Part shown: piece by piece, positions 18,396 through 26,534 of the stretch
Position numbering within the stretch: the stretch's first letter is position 1
How the letters are laid out: each line of letters opens with the position of its first letter
NCBI GenBank assembly: GCA_964634885.1
Contig: CAZWLN010000020.1
Span: forward strand, 1-64,000
Reading direction: 5' to 3'
Length of the DNA: 64,000 nt
Source of the DNA: DAINRZ01 sp964634885
GTDB lineage: Bacteria; Bacteroidota; Ignavibacteria; Kapaibacteriales; UBA2268
Made by a program: the position numbers and the translations under genes
Notes under the pieces: generated by a model
The model's input: only the letters and a program-made list of their open reading frames with translations
Database searches by the model: none
Told to the model about the DNA's origin: nothing

Positions 18396-19577
18396 ATGAA
18401 AAGAAATCTTAACGCAATTGTTGCAGGTGCTCTGCTGATATTCTCTTTGCTGTTTGTTGTCAGGGCCTCAGAACCGCCCGAAATGGAAACTGTGCTTCAA
18501 CCGGGTAGTAAGTCCGCTATCGACGAAACTCAGGGAGCAAACAAAGCCATTGTCCTGTTCAACAATTTTTACAGCAGTTCAGAAATTTTCGGGCAATGTT
18601 ACTGGAGCATTCTCAATGGGGACTACGGAAGCGGTGAATTTGCCGACGAGGTCATGCAGACGCCATTCTCAGACAACGTCATTGCCTCTATGAATGTTAA
18701 GGATCACGAGGTCTATATTTTCCCTCTTGGAGACAATCCTCTGGAGGCTACCATGCAGGCAGGCAAAACTAAAGTAATAGATTTCATCAAAATGGCATTA
18801 AATTCGGGCAGGAAAGTGATTGTTTTCAGTCACAAAGCCCTTCGTAACTACACATCAGATGCTGATGTAAAAGATTTCATCGAAAACATTCTCATGATTG
18901 AATATAAAGGATTGAAACCGTTACTTTCCGGGACTTCCAGGACAGCCTATTATGTGAAAGGTCTTGGTGGCGATCCGCTTGGCCTCGGCCTCTTCAAATG
19001 GTTCAATTGTACAAGTGGATCGTATGCTCCACTGATTTGGTGGGATGACGTCGAGACATTCAGGTCAAAAGATGCCCTCCTGTGTCCGACTTTTGATTAC
19101 ATTGCCTCAAGCGGTGATGAATCAAGCGCAGTAGCAACCGATTCGGCTGTCGGTACATGCCGGGTATTGAGCAATTCGGGAAAAGTTGTGTTTTACAGCT
19201 ATGACCTTGTGAATATGAGTAAGCTTGCAGACAGGTACAGTGTATTATACGCCGCAATCAGATGGAGTTTGAACAGCATCACATCGGTTCCGGAGATGAA
19301 TAATACGTTTAAAGAATTGACAATCAGTGTCTCTCCCAACCCTGCCAACGGTTCTGCCGTCTTGAAATACAACCTGGACTGTTCAGTATCGTCGGAACTG
19401 ACACTGATACTTGCTGACAACCTCGGTAACATTGTCCGTACACTGTTCGACGGCAGGATCGACTGTGGCGAGGGTTCCATCAGGATGGATATGTCCGGGA
19501 TTGCTTCAGGCAGCTATTCGATTATTGCGGAAATCCACGGTGAAGTGGTAAGATTGCCGCTGATTGTAATAAAGTAG
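18396..19577 (+). CDS. T9SS-exported paralog 4, short form without ASH-like domains
   Basis: 393 residues. The signal peptide and unknown N-domain (KAIVLFNNFYSSSEIF, HEVYIFPLGD, RKVIVFSHKALRNY, AVGTCRVLSNSGKVVFYSYD) join directly, at about residue 310, to the T9SS sorting domain (VSPNPANGSAVLKY). Both ASH-like domains of its siblings are absent. The joint is clean and the frame intact, so it looks like a domain-deleted functional paralog rather than a pseudogene. The start at 18396 has AAGGG 9 bases upstream; an upstream in-frame ATG at 18342 would disrupt the signal peptide. Confidence 0.83.
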   Translation: MKRNLNAIVAGALLIFSLLFVVRASEPPEMETVLQPGSKSAIDETQGANKAIVLFNNFYSSSEIFGQCYWSILNGDYGSGEFADEVMQTPFSDNVIASMNVKDHEVYIFPLGDNPLEATMQAGKTKVIDFIKMALNSGRKVIVFSHKALRNYTSDADVKDFIENILMIEYKGLKPLLSGTSRTAYYVKGLGGDPLGLGLFKWFNCTSGSYAPLIWWDDVETFRSKDALLCPTFDYIASSGDESSAVATDSAVGTCRVLSNSGKVVFYSYDLVNMSKLADRYSVLYAAIRWSLNSITSVPEMNNTFKELTISVSPNPANGSAVLKYNLDCSVSSELTLILADNLGNIVRTLFDGRIDCGEGSIRMDMSGIASGSYSIIAEIHGEVVRLPLIVIK

Positions 19578-19607
19578 TATTTAAAATTACAGATGTATTT
19601 ATCTATG

Positions 19608-19634
19608 CCCGGTGCATATTTGTGCCGGGTTTTA
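19608..19634 (+). terminator. Rho-independent terminator ending the paralog array
   Basis: CCCGGTGCA / TGTGCCGGG is a 9-bp stem (two G-T pairs) with a TATT loop, followed by TTTTA. It lies 30 bp after paralog 4. Confidence 0.8.
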
Positions 19635-19747
19635 TTATGAATATTAGAAACTGCTGCCGGTTTGCCTGACTTCTGAAAATAATTATCCGCGGCCCAATCC
19701 GTCATCACTGCTTTAATATTTGATAATAATGGAATAGCAAGGAATAA

Positions 19748-21844
19748 ATGAACTTTTTAAACCCTATGGCGTTGATTGGGCTTGTCGCTTCGACAATACC
19801 TATCATTCTGCACCTTCTCAACCTGCGTAAGCTTAAGACCGTAGAGTTCTCGACCCTGATGTTCCTTAAGGAACTGCAAAAAACGAAGATACGCAGGATA
19901 AAGCTGAAACAGATACTGCTGCTCATCCTCCGTACCTTGCTGATTATCTTTGCAGTACTGGCTTTTGCCAGGCCGACAATGGAAACTTCGCTGCCGGTCT
20001 TCGGCACCTATGCGAAGTCCAGCGCTGTGATAATAATCGACAACTCCTTCAGCATGGACGTCTCCGACGAGCGCGGCAACCGTTTTTCACAGGCCCGCAA
20101 CAGTGCGTCCTCCATACTCAACGCCCTGAGGGAAGGCGACGACGCTGCCATTATCACAATGGCAAACGGGAAATTCAACGCCGGCAGCGGCCTGACCAAG
20201 AATTTCGAGCTCCTGAAGAAGGACCTTGCAGGTATTACAATTGCCAAAGTACCGGCCAATCTTGCCAATTCCCTGAAAATTGCCGGTAAACTGCTCGAAC
20301 AGTCAAACAACCTTAACAAGGAAATATACGTAATCACCGACGCCCAGCCCAATGTCTTCAGCGACGAAAGCGGGAACGGCAACAAGCTGCCCGGTACAGA
20401 CATGTCCATCTATTTCATACCCATCGGCAGGGAGAATAATACTGCTGCCAACCTGAACATCGACTCTGTACAGGTGCTGTCACGCATCTTCCAGCCCGAC
20501 AAAAACGTCGAGGTCGAGGCCTTTGTACGCAATCATTCCGGTAAAGACGTCAAAGGCGCCGTGCTCAGCATGATCTTCAACGGCGAGAGAGTTGCCCAGA
20601 GAACTGTCGATGTCCCTGCCGGCGAAGTTAAAACTGTGTCCGTTTCGGCTATGCCCCAGAGCGCCGGCATCAATAAGGCGTACCTGGAACTGGAAGAAGA
20701 CGCCATCGACCACGACAACCGTTCCTTTTTCGGGTTCATCATACCCGAAAGCCCGGCAATAGCCTTGGCAGGCGGACAGGACGAAACTGAATTCATTAAA
20801 CTGGCTCTTAACCTCAATCCTTCAAAGTCCGCTAATATGCAGGTTTTTGCACCCGGCGCTTTTTCGGGCATAGACCTGCAGAAATTCGACGTTGTAATAT
20901 GTGCAGGCGGCCCTTACAATAGCACAGATTTCCAGAGATTCGCAAACTATGTCAGGAATGGCGGCTCGCTGTTCTTATTTGCCGATGCTAATACCGGCAG
21001 GGAAATTTTCAGCAATGGCCTTGCGCTCCTGGGATTCGGCTATCCCAGGGAGAGCGAATTCCCTGAAGGCAATCCCGCACAGTTCAGTTCGGTTGACAGG
21101 ATGCACCCTCTTTTCGAAGGTGTTTTCAAAGGTACTACCGACAACAGGACAGTCGTCGAATCGCCGAAAATCTACAGGATGATGACCAACAACGGAGGCC
21201 AGTCGATAATCGAGACTCCCGCCGGGCCATTCCTCAGCGAGACCAGGCTCGGCGAAGGCAAAGCCTTTTACTGTGCGGTAACTCCCGACACAAGATGGAG
21301 CACACTGCCTGTAACAGGCCTGTTTCCCGCAATGATATACCGTAGTGTGTATTACCTTTCTTCGAGGGAAGAACTCGGGACCATCATCAAGGCAGGCAGC
21401 AAACTGAGGCTGAGCCTGCCTAAGAAATACTCAGGCGGAGGCAATTTCAGGATTAACGACCCGGAGTCGGTCGATTTCTACATGCAGTCGGCAAACCTGC
21501 CCTCAGGCGCTGTCCTGCCCTTCGACAATCTCGAACGAACGGGCTGCTACTCTGTCTATTCTCCTGCCGGAAAGCCTGTAACTGTCTTCTCGGTCAATCC
21601 CGATCCTTCGGAGTCCTTTTTGAACCTTTACAAAAAGGATGAAATCATCAAAACCGTATCAAAGATGGTAGGGGAAGATGTAAAAATCAGCTATGTCGAA
21701 GACCCGGATGAGATACTTAAGGACATCCGCAGGGCAAGGACAGGTACGGAATTGTGGCAGATGTTCATTGTCCTGGCGCTGATCTGTGTCCTGGCAGAGA
21801 TGTACATTGCCCGGAACGTCAGGAACGAACTCAGTGAAGGTTAG
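19748..21844 (+). CDS. BatA-type membrane protein with vWA domain
   Basis: 698 residues. The N-terminus MNFLNPMALIGLVASTIPIILHL and the following basic segment are the BatA/aerotolerance-regulator N-terminal signature, with membrane helices at about 6-23 and 57-80. The vWA domain has the MIDAS start DNSFS (98-102). A long periplasmic part includes a GATase-like stretch (VVICAGGPYNSTDF, about residue 380). A final helix lies at about 672-690. Such proteins are widespread in Bacteroidota next to MoxR ATPases, which are not seen here. Its stop overlaps the stop of the convergent ABC permease by 4 bases. Confidence 0.85.
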   Translation: MNFLNPMALIGLVASTIPIILHLLNLRKLKTVEFSTLMFLKELQKTKIRRIKLKQILLLILRTLLIIFAVLAFARPTMETSLPVFGTYAKSSAVIIIDNSFSMDVSDERGNRFSQARNSASSILNALREGDDAAIITMANGKFNAGSGLTKNFELLKKDLAGITIAKVPANLANSLKIAGKLLEQSNNLNKEIYVITDAQPNVFSDESGNGNKLPGTDMSIYFIPIGRENNTAANLNIDSVQVLSRIFQPDKNVEVEAFVRNHSGKDVKGAVLSMIFNGERVAQRTVDVPAGEVKTVSVSAMPQSAGINKAYLELEEDAIDHDNRSFFGFIIPESPAIALAGGQDETEFIKLALNLNPSKSANMQVFAPGAFSGIDLQKFDVVICAGGPYNSTDFQRFANYVRNGGSLFLFADANTGREIFSNGLALLGFGYPRESEFPEGNPAQFSSVDRMHPLFEGVFKGTTDNRTVVESPKIYRMMTNNGGQSIIETPAGPFLSETRLGEGKAFYCAVTPDTRWSTLPVTGLFPAMIYRSVYYLSSREELGTIIKAGSKLRLSLPKKYSGGGNFRINDPESVDFYMQSANLPSGAVLPFDNLERTGCYSVYSPAGKPVTVFSVNPDPSESFLNLYKKDEIIKTVSKMVGEDVKISYVEDPDEILKDIRRARTGTELWQMFIVLALICVLAEMYIARNVRNELSEG

Positions 21845-22962
21845 CTGCTCGTTTTTTTGAATCGCCAGATGGCAGCGCCCAGCATTACAACTGCGTAAGC
21901 CGAGAGAACATAGAACTGGGTCAGGACCTCCTGGAAGCCGGACCCTTTCATCAGTACCCTTCTGAAAATCTCCATGAAGTGGGCGATGGGGTTGAAGAAT
22001 GCAATCGTCTGCGCCCAATCAGGCATACTGTTAATAGGGGTGAAAAGCCCGGACATAAGAATGAATATCACAATGAAGAACCAGGAAAGGAACATGGACT
22101 GCTGCTGTGTGTCCGAAATGGTGGAGATGAGCAGGCCGGCGCTGAGCACGACAACGAGGTAAAGCGCCGAAAGGCCGAAAAGCAACAGCAGGTTACCGGC
22201 TATCGGTATGTCGAAGAATAGTTTTGCAAGCGAAAGCCCGAAAGCAAGCTCGAACAAACCTATCATCCAGTATGGGAGAAGCTTGCCGGTAAGGAACTGG
22301 TATTTCCTGATTGGTGTCACGTTAAGCTGCTCGATGGTGCCGATCTCCTTCTCCCGGACAATGTTCATGCCGGTAAGGAACATTCCGATGAAAGTCACCA
22401 TTATCACCAGGATGCCGGGCGCCATATATTTCTTGTAGTCCATTTCCGGGTTATACCAGTATCTTTCCTGTATTTCAGCCATCTTAGGCAGATCCTGCGG
22501 AGTGAATAGTTTCCAGTCCATGATGACATCACGGTTGAAATCGTTGATCACCAGGGCTGAATAGGCCTGAATCAGCCCGGCTGCAGCAGGATCCTCGGCG
22601 TTGATCAGCAATTGTATCTTTGCCTTGCTTTCTCTTACCAAATCCTTTTCAAACCCGGCTGCTATCTTGAACACCAGCCTGGCGTCCCGCTTGGCGAGTG
22701 CGTCCATACCCTCCCTGTCGTTATTACCGCTGTTGACAACCGTGAACCTGTCCGATGCGCTTATCTTGCCTGTCAGATCCCTGGAAAGTGCGGAATTGTC
22801 GTTGTCGATGATGAATACGTCGATGTTGCGTATGTCGAGGGTGGCAGCGTAGGCAAGAAGCAGTAACTGGACAATCGGCAGGGCAAAAATCAACGGCAGC
22901 ATCTGCCGGTTCCGGAATAATTGCTTCAGTTCTTTCTGTACTATGAGTATTATCGTTTTCAT
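21841..22962 (-). CDS. ABC-2 type exporter permease (YbhR-like)
   Basis: 373 residues. An N-terminal helix (about 20-40) is followed by a large extracytoplasmic domain, then five helices from about residue 180 on. REKEIGTIEQLNVTP is the ABC-2 coupling motif of the YbhR/YhhJ group. It is the last gene of a four-gene unit transcribed leftwards (ATPase, ATPase, permease, permease), 15 bp after the previous permease. The dimeric exporter predicted from the four genes would move a drug-like or lipid-like substrate outward; the substrate is unknown. Confidence 0.9.
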   Translation of the reverse strand: MKTIILIVQKELKQLFRNRQMLPLIFALPIVQLLLLAYAATLDIRNIDVFIIDNDNSALSRDLTGKISASDRFTVVNSGNNDREGMDALAKRDARLVFKIAAGFEKDLVRESKAKIQLLINAEDPAAAGLIQAYSALVINDFNRDVIMDWKLFTPQDLPKMAEIQERYWYNPEMDYKKYMAPGILVIMVTFIGMFLTGMNIVREKEIGTIEQLNVTPIRKYQFLTGKLLPYWMIGLFELAFGLSLAKLFFDIPIAGNLLLLFGLSALYLVVVLSAGLLISTISDTQQQSMFLSWFFIVIFILMSGLFTPINSMPDWAQTIAFFNPIAHFMEIFRRVLMKGSGFQEVLTQFYVLSAYAVVMLGAAIWRFKKTSS

Positions 22963-22977
22963 ACTATTCTTCCGGTG

Positions 22978-24087
22978 TTATTCGAGCCGCTTTTTAAAAT
23001 TGACTATACTCAGGATGATGAAGAATGCAGTCATACAACCGAGAATCAGGGTTTCTTTCCAGAGGTATTCGATTCCGATGCCTTTAAGGATTATGCCTTT
23101 TGAAATTATCAGGTACCAGGTCGAGGGTATAATATTGCTGATTAATTGCAGGAGCAGCGGCATATTGTCAATCGGGAAAATGAAGCCCGACAACAGGATG
23201 GAGGGCATCATCAGCCCTGCGAGCGAAGCCATCATCGCCACCTGTTGGGTTTTGGTTACTGTTGAGATAAAAATTCCCAGTGAGAGGGATGTAATAATGA
23301 ACAATACTGTTTCAAAAAAGTACAGCACCGGGTTGCCGTTAAAGGGCAGATTGAAAACTACCAGCCCGATTACAATGACTGAAACCGCATTGAAAAGAGC
23401 CATGAATATGTATGGGGCAACTTTGCCGAGGATGATGACGGTGGGCCGCAGGGGTGAAACCAGCAATACTTCCATCGTACCGGTTTCTTTCTCCTTTGTG
23501 ATGGCAATCGAAGTCATCAGCGCCGACACAAGCAGCAGTATGAACCCGACCAGGCCGGGAACGAACATGAAAACGCTTTTCAGCTCCGGGTTGTATATCA
23601 TCCTTACCTGGGGGGTAATGGTTACGGGTATCTTACTTTCCTTAGAATTCAGCTCTGCCATATAATCATTAATTATTGAAAATACATAGGCATTGAGCTG
23701 TGTTGCCGTGTTGGGATTGGAAGCGTCGTTGATTATCTGTACCCTGGCTTTGCCGTCCAGTTCAAGGTTTTCTGCGAAATTATCTTCAAAAACAATTATC
23801 TGCTTTACTTTACCCTCTTTGAAAGCCCCTTCCAATTCGCTGTCGCTGTTGAGAAACACGGCAATATTGAAGTATCCGGAGGACTTCAGTTTGTTCGTCA
23901 GTTCCTGGGTTACATAGTCTTTCGACTTGTCGAGAATGCCGATGTCGGCGTCGTTGATCTCTGTCCTGATGGCAAAGCCGAAGAGGACGACCTGGATTAT
24001 CGGCATACCGATCAGCACAATCAGTGTCCTGAAGTCCCTGAAGATGTGGCGTACTTCTTTTCTTACAAATTGTTTAAATGCGCCCAT
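22978..24087 (-). CDS. ABC-2 type exporter permease (YbhS-like)
   Basis: 369 residues with the same layout as its neighbour: one helix (about 20-40), a periplasmic domain of about 140 residues, and five C-terminal helices. The coupling motif TKEKETGTMEVLLVSPLRPT is the YbhS-type sequence. It probably pairs with the downstream permease as a heterodimer. It starts 14 bp after the second ATPase stop. Confidence 0.9.
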   Translation of the reverse strand: MGAFKQFVRKEVRHIFRDFRTLIVLIGMPIIQVVLFGFAIRTEINDADIGILDKSKDYVTQELTNKLKSSGYFNIAVFLNSDSELEGAFKEGKVKQIIVFEDNFAENLELDGKARVQIINDASNPNTATQLNAYVFSIINDYMAELNSKESKIPVTITPQVRMIYNPELKSVFMFVPGLVGFILLLVSALMTSIAITKEKETGTMEVLLVSPLRPTVIILGKVAPYIFMALFNAVSVIVIGLVVFNLPFNGNPVLYFFETVLFIITSLSLGIFISTVTKTQQVAMMASLAGLMMPSILLSGFIFPIDNMPLLLQLISNIIPSTWYLIISKGIILKGIGIEYLWKETLILGCMTAFFIILSIVNFKKRLE

Positions 24088-24101
24088 AGCAACACACTCC
24101 G

Positions 24102-24866
24102 CTAACCATTGGCAGCCGTTTTCCCATCTGCCGGCCTTGCTAATTTTACAAATACTGAATTCATCGTGTCAGACTCATATTGTGTTTTAAGATTCGCCGG
24201 TGTGTCGAGGGCTTCGATTCTTCCGTCAACCATGATCGACACCCTGTCGCAGTATTCGGCTTCGTCCATATAGTGGGTAGTAACGAAGACAGTCGTTCCG
24301 GCCGAGGCTGCCTCATAGATCATATCCCAGAACTGGCGGCGTGTTACGGGGTCAACACCACCCGTCGGCTCGTCGAGGAATACGATGTCCGGATCGTGAA
24401 TGAGAGCAGTCGAAAAAGCAATCTTCTGCTTCCATCCTAAGGGCAGTGAGCTGATCAGGCTGTTACCTTCGGACTCCAGGTTCAGTTTCTTAAGCAGAGC
24501 CTTGGTTTTTTCCTTCACTTCGCGCCTGCCGATGCCGTAGATGCCGCCGTAGAAACCAATATTCTCGCTGACCGTCAGGTCCTCGTAAAGTGAAAATTTC
24601 TGGCTCATGTAACCTATGTTCTTTTTGATTAACTCGGCATGCCTGAAAATATCCCAGCCTGCAACGGTTCCTTTCCCCGACGTAGGACTGAGGAGCCCCG
24701 TCAGCATCCTGATTGCTGTGGTTTTACCTGCGCCGTTAGCGCCGAGGAAACCGAATATCTCGCCTTTGTAAACTTCGAAGCTGATCCTGTCCACGGCGGT
24801 AAAATGGCCAAACTGCTTAGTAAGGTTCTCCGTCGTTATTACTGTACTGTTCCTATCCATTGGCAT
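24102..24866 (-). CDS. ABC transporter ATPase (second half of a split YbhF)
   Basis: 254 residues. Walker A is GANGAGKTT, and the Walker B region is DIVFLDEPTGGVDP. The signature position reads SSLPLGWKQK instead of LSGGQ; this LPLGW form is typical of the C-terminal nucleotide-binding domain of YbhF, which in enterobacteria is one fused protein. Here the gene overlaps the preceding ATPase gene by 14 bases, so the two halves are encoded separately but adjacently. The C-terminus is a short regulatory tail. Confidence 0.9.
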   Translation of the reverse strand: MPMDRNSTVITTENLTKQFGHFTAVDRISFEVYKGEIFGFLGANGAGKTTAIRMLTGLLSPTSGKGTVAGWDIFRHAELIKKNIGYMSQKFSLYEDLTVSENIGFYGGIYGIGRREVKEKTKALLKKLNLESEGNSLISSLPLGWKQKIAFSTALIHDPDIVFLDEPTGGVDPVTRRQFWDMIYEAASAGTTVFVTTHYMDEAEYCDRVSIMVDGRIEALDTPANLKTQYESDTMNSVFVKLARPADGKTAANG

Positions 24867-25776
24867 TTTTCCTCATTAACTGCATGAAACTGTCCTCTAT
24901 GTCCGGCATGGCTTCCCTGATAATAATTTCGTTCAGTCCGGCGCCGTGCAGGTAATCGTAAAGGCTGTCCACCCCGAACTGCTCTCTTTTGTCGATATAG
25001 TGCAGGAATTCACCGAAGGGATAGACATTGGAACAGTACTCGAATGACCTCAGGGCTTTTGTAAGCTTGTAAATACTGTCGGCCTTAACCGCGTAAATCC
25101 TGCCGTCAAAAGAATTGACAATGTTTGCAGGTGTGTCGATCGACATGATCGATCCTTCCTGGATCAGGGCAACCCTGTCGCAAAGAGAAGCTTCATCCAT
25201 GTACGGTGTCGAAACGATGATTGTAATTCCCTGATATTTCAGTTTTTTGAGCATTTCCCAGAATTCTTTGCGGGAAACGGCGTCCACACCTGTCGTCGGC
25301 TCGTCGAGCACAAGTATTGACGGTTTGTGTATCAGGGCACATGAAAGGGCGAGTTTTTGTTTCATCCCGCCGGAAAGTTTGCCTGCGCGGCGGTTTTTAA
25401 ACGGTTCAATCTGCCCGTAAATATCTTTGATCAGGTGATAGTTCTCTTCTATGGTGGTACCGAAAATGGAAGCAAAGAACGTGAGGTTCTCTTCAATCGT
25501 CAGGTCCTGGTAGAGCGAGAACCTGCCGGGCATATATCCGAGCAGCCTCCGCAGCGCTTTGTAATCTTTGACGGAATCGAGTCCCAGCAGTGTTGCTTTA
25601 CCTTCGTCTGGTTTCAGCAGGGTTGTAAGTATCCTGAAACAGGTGGTCTTTCCGGCGCCGTCCGGCCCGATGAACCCGAATATCTCCCCCGCGCCGACAC
25701 TGAAGTCCAGTCCCCTGATGGCCTTGACCTTGCCATAGGACTTTACGAGGTTTTCAGATATTACAACATCATTCAT
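24853..25776 (-). CDS. ABC transporter ATPase (first half of a split YbhF)
   Basis: 307 residues. Walker A is GPDGAGKTT, a YbhF-like form with Asp in the loop. The canonical signature KLSGGMKQKLALSCAL is followed by LVLDEPTTGVDA. The C-terminal 80 residues form a tail absent from its partner. It is the first gene of the exporter unit. An ATTTAACC-ATTT-GGTTAAAT palindrome lies 28-47 bases upstream of the ATG and is a likely repressor operator. No TetR repressor or HlyD/YbhG membrane-fusion gene, the usual partners, lies in the window. Confidence 0.9.
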   Translation of the reverse strand: MNDVVISENLVKSYGKVKAIRGLDFSVGAGEIFGFIGPDGAGKTTCFRILTTLLKPDEGKATLLGLDSVKDYKALRRLLGYMPGRFSLYQDLTIEENLTFFASIFGTTIEENYHLIKDIYGQIEPFKNRRAGKLSGGMKQKLALSCALIHKPSILVLDEPTTGVDAVSRKEFWEMLKKLKYQGITIIVSTPYMDEASLCDRVALIQEGSIMSIDTPANIVNSFDGRIYAVKADSIYKLTKALRSFEYCSNVYPFGEFLHYIDKREQFGVDSLYDYLHGAGLNEIIIREAMPDIEDSFMQLMRKNANG

Positions 25777-25803
25777 AAATTAACTAAATAATTTAACTAA
25801 ATA

Positions 25804-25823
25804 ATTTAACCATTTGGTTAAAT
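25804..25823 (-). promoter_or_regulatory. Palindromic operator upstream of the ABC exporter
   Basis: A perfect 8-bp inverted repeat ATTTAACC / GGTTAAAT with a 4-bp spacer. It sits in the 151-bp divergent region between the exporter and nrfH, just downstream of a TATGTTTG -7-like sequence on the minus strand. Two copies of TAACTAAATAATT lie between it and the start codon. Size and symmetry suit a TetR-type repressor; the regulator is not identified. Confidence 0.55.
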
Positions 25824-25927
25824 GCGAAATTAATAAATTTTCCCAAACATACAAATTATTTCTTGTTTTTAAGACTTTATATTCCGATATTGAAAAAAAA
25901 TAAGTTTCACATTGAAAAACTCTGGAT

Positions 25928-26497
25928 ATGGGACTTATCAAATTCACAAAGCAGTTGCCCAAAGCCTGGAAGAGGCTGTTCACAGTGTTTTCAGCCATTT
26001 TGACAGGGCTTTTGCTCCTGATTGTCTATCTTTCAAATGCTGTTTCCTATCTGTCGGACCAGCCTGAAACCTGCATCAACTGCCACCTGATGATACCTGA
26101 ATACACGACATGGTTCAACAGCAGCCACCGTGAGCGTGCAGTCTGCAACGACTGCCATGTTCCCCACGACAATATCTTCAGGAAGTACTACTTCAAAGCT
26201 ACAGACGGCCTGCGCCATTCGACCATATTCACCCTCAGGCTCGAACCCCAGGTCATTCATATGCTCGAGCCGGGGAAAGCTGTGGTGCAGGAGAACTGCA
26301 TACGCTGCCACAGCCACCAGGTGCATCCTGTCTCCGTTTATAATGTAACAGGGGAGAATTACAAAGCCGGTACGGGCATGCTGTGCTGGAACTGCCACAG
26401 GGAAGTCCCCCACGGAAGGATTCACAGCCAGTCGGCCACCCCCTACTCGACGGCGCCCCGTCTCTCTAAGCCCCTGCCGGATTGGCTCATGAACTAA
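25928..26497 (+). CDS. nrfH: Cytochrome c nitrite reductase small subunit NrfH
   Basis: 189-residue membrane-anchored tetraheme cytochrome of the NapC/NrfH family that passes electrons from menaquinol to NrfA. The single anchor helix is at about 17-40. Four CxxCH motifs lie at 49-53, 73-77, 124-128 and 153-157. The first reads CINCHLM, so Met55 is in the CxxCHxM position used as heme-1 ligand by NrfH. The gene starts 37 bp before nrfA ends the gap between them, forming a two-gene operon. The ribosome-binding site is weak. Confidence 0.93.
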   Translation: MGLIKFTKQLPKAWKRLFTVFSAILTGLLLLIVYLSNAVSYLSDQPETCINCHLMIPEYTTWFNSSHRERAVCNDCHVPHDNIFRKYYFKATDGLRHSTIFTLRLEPQVIHMLEPGKAVVQENCIRCHSHQVHPVSVYNVTGENYKAGTGMLCWNCHREVPHGRIHSQSATPYSTAPRLSKPLPDWLMN

Positions 26498-26534
26498 TCG
26501 AAAATAATTATTCCCAATAATAAAGGTAATTACC

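Noticed and set aside
12202..19577. Gingipain- or peptidase-like function for the four paralogs
   Set aside because: No Cys-His or Ser-His-Asp motif is conserved across the four N-domains.
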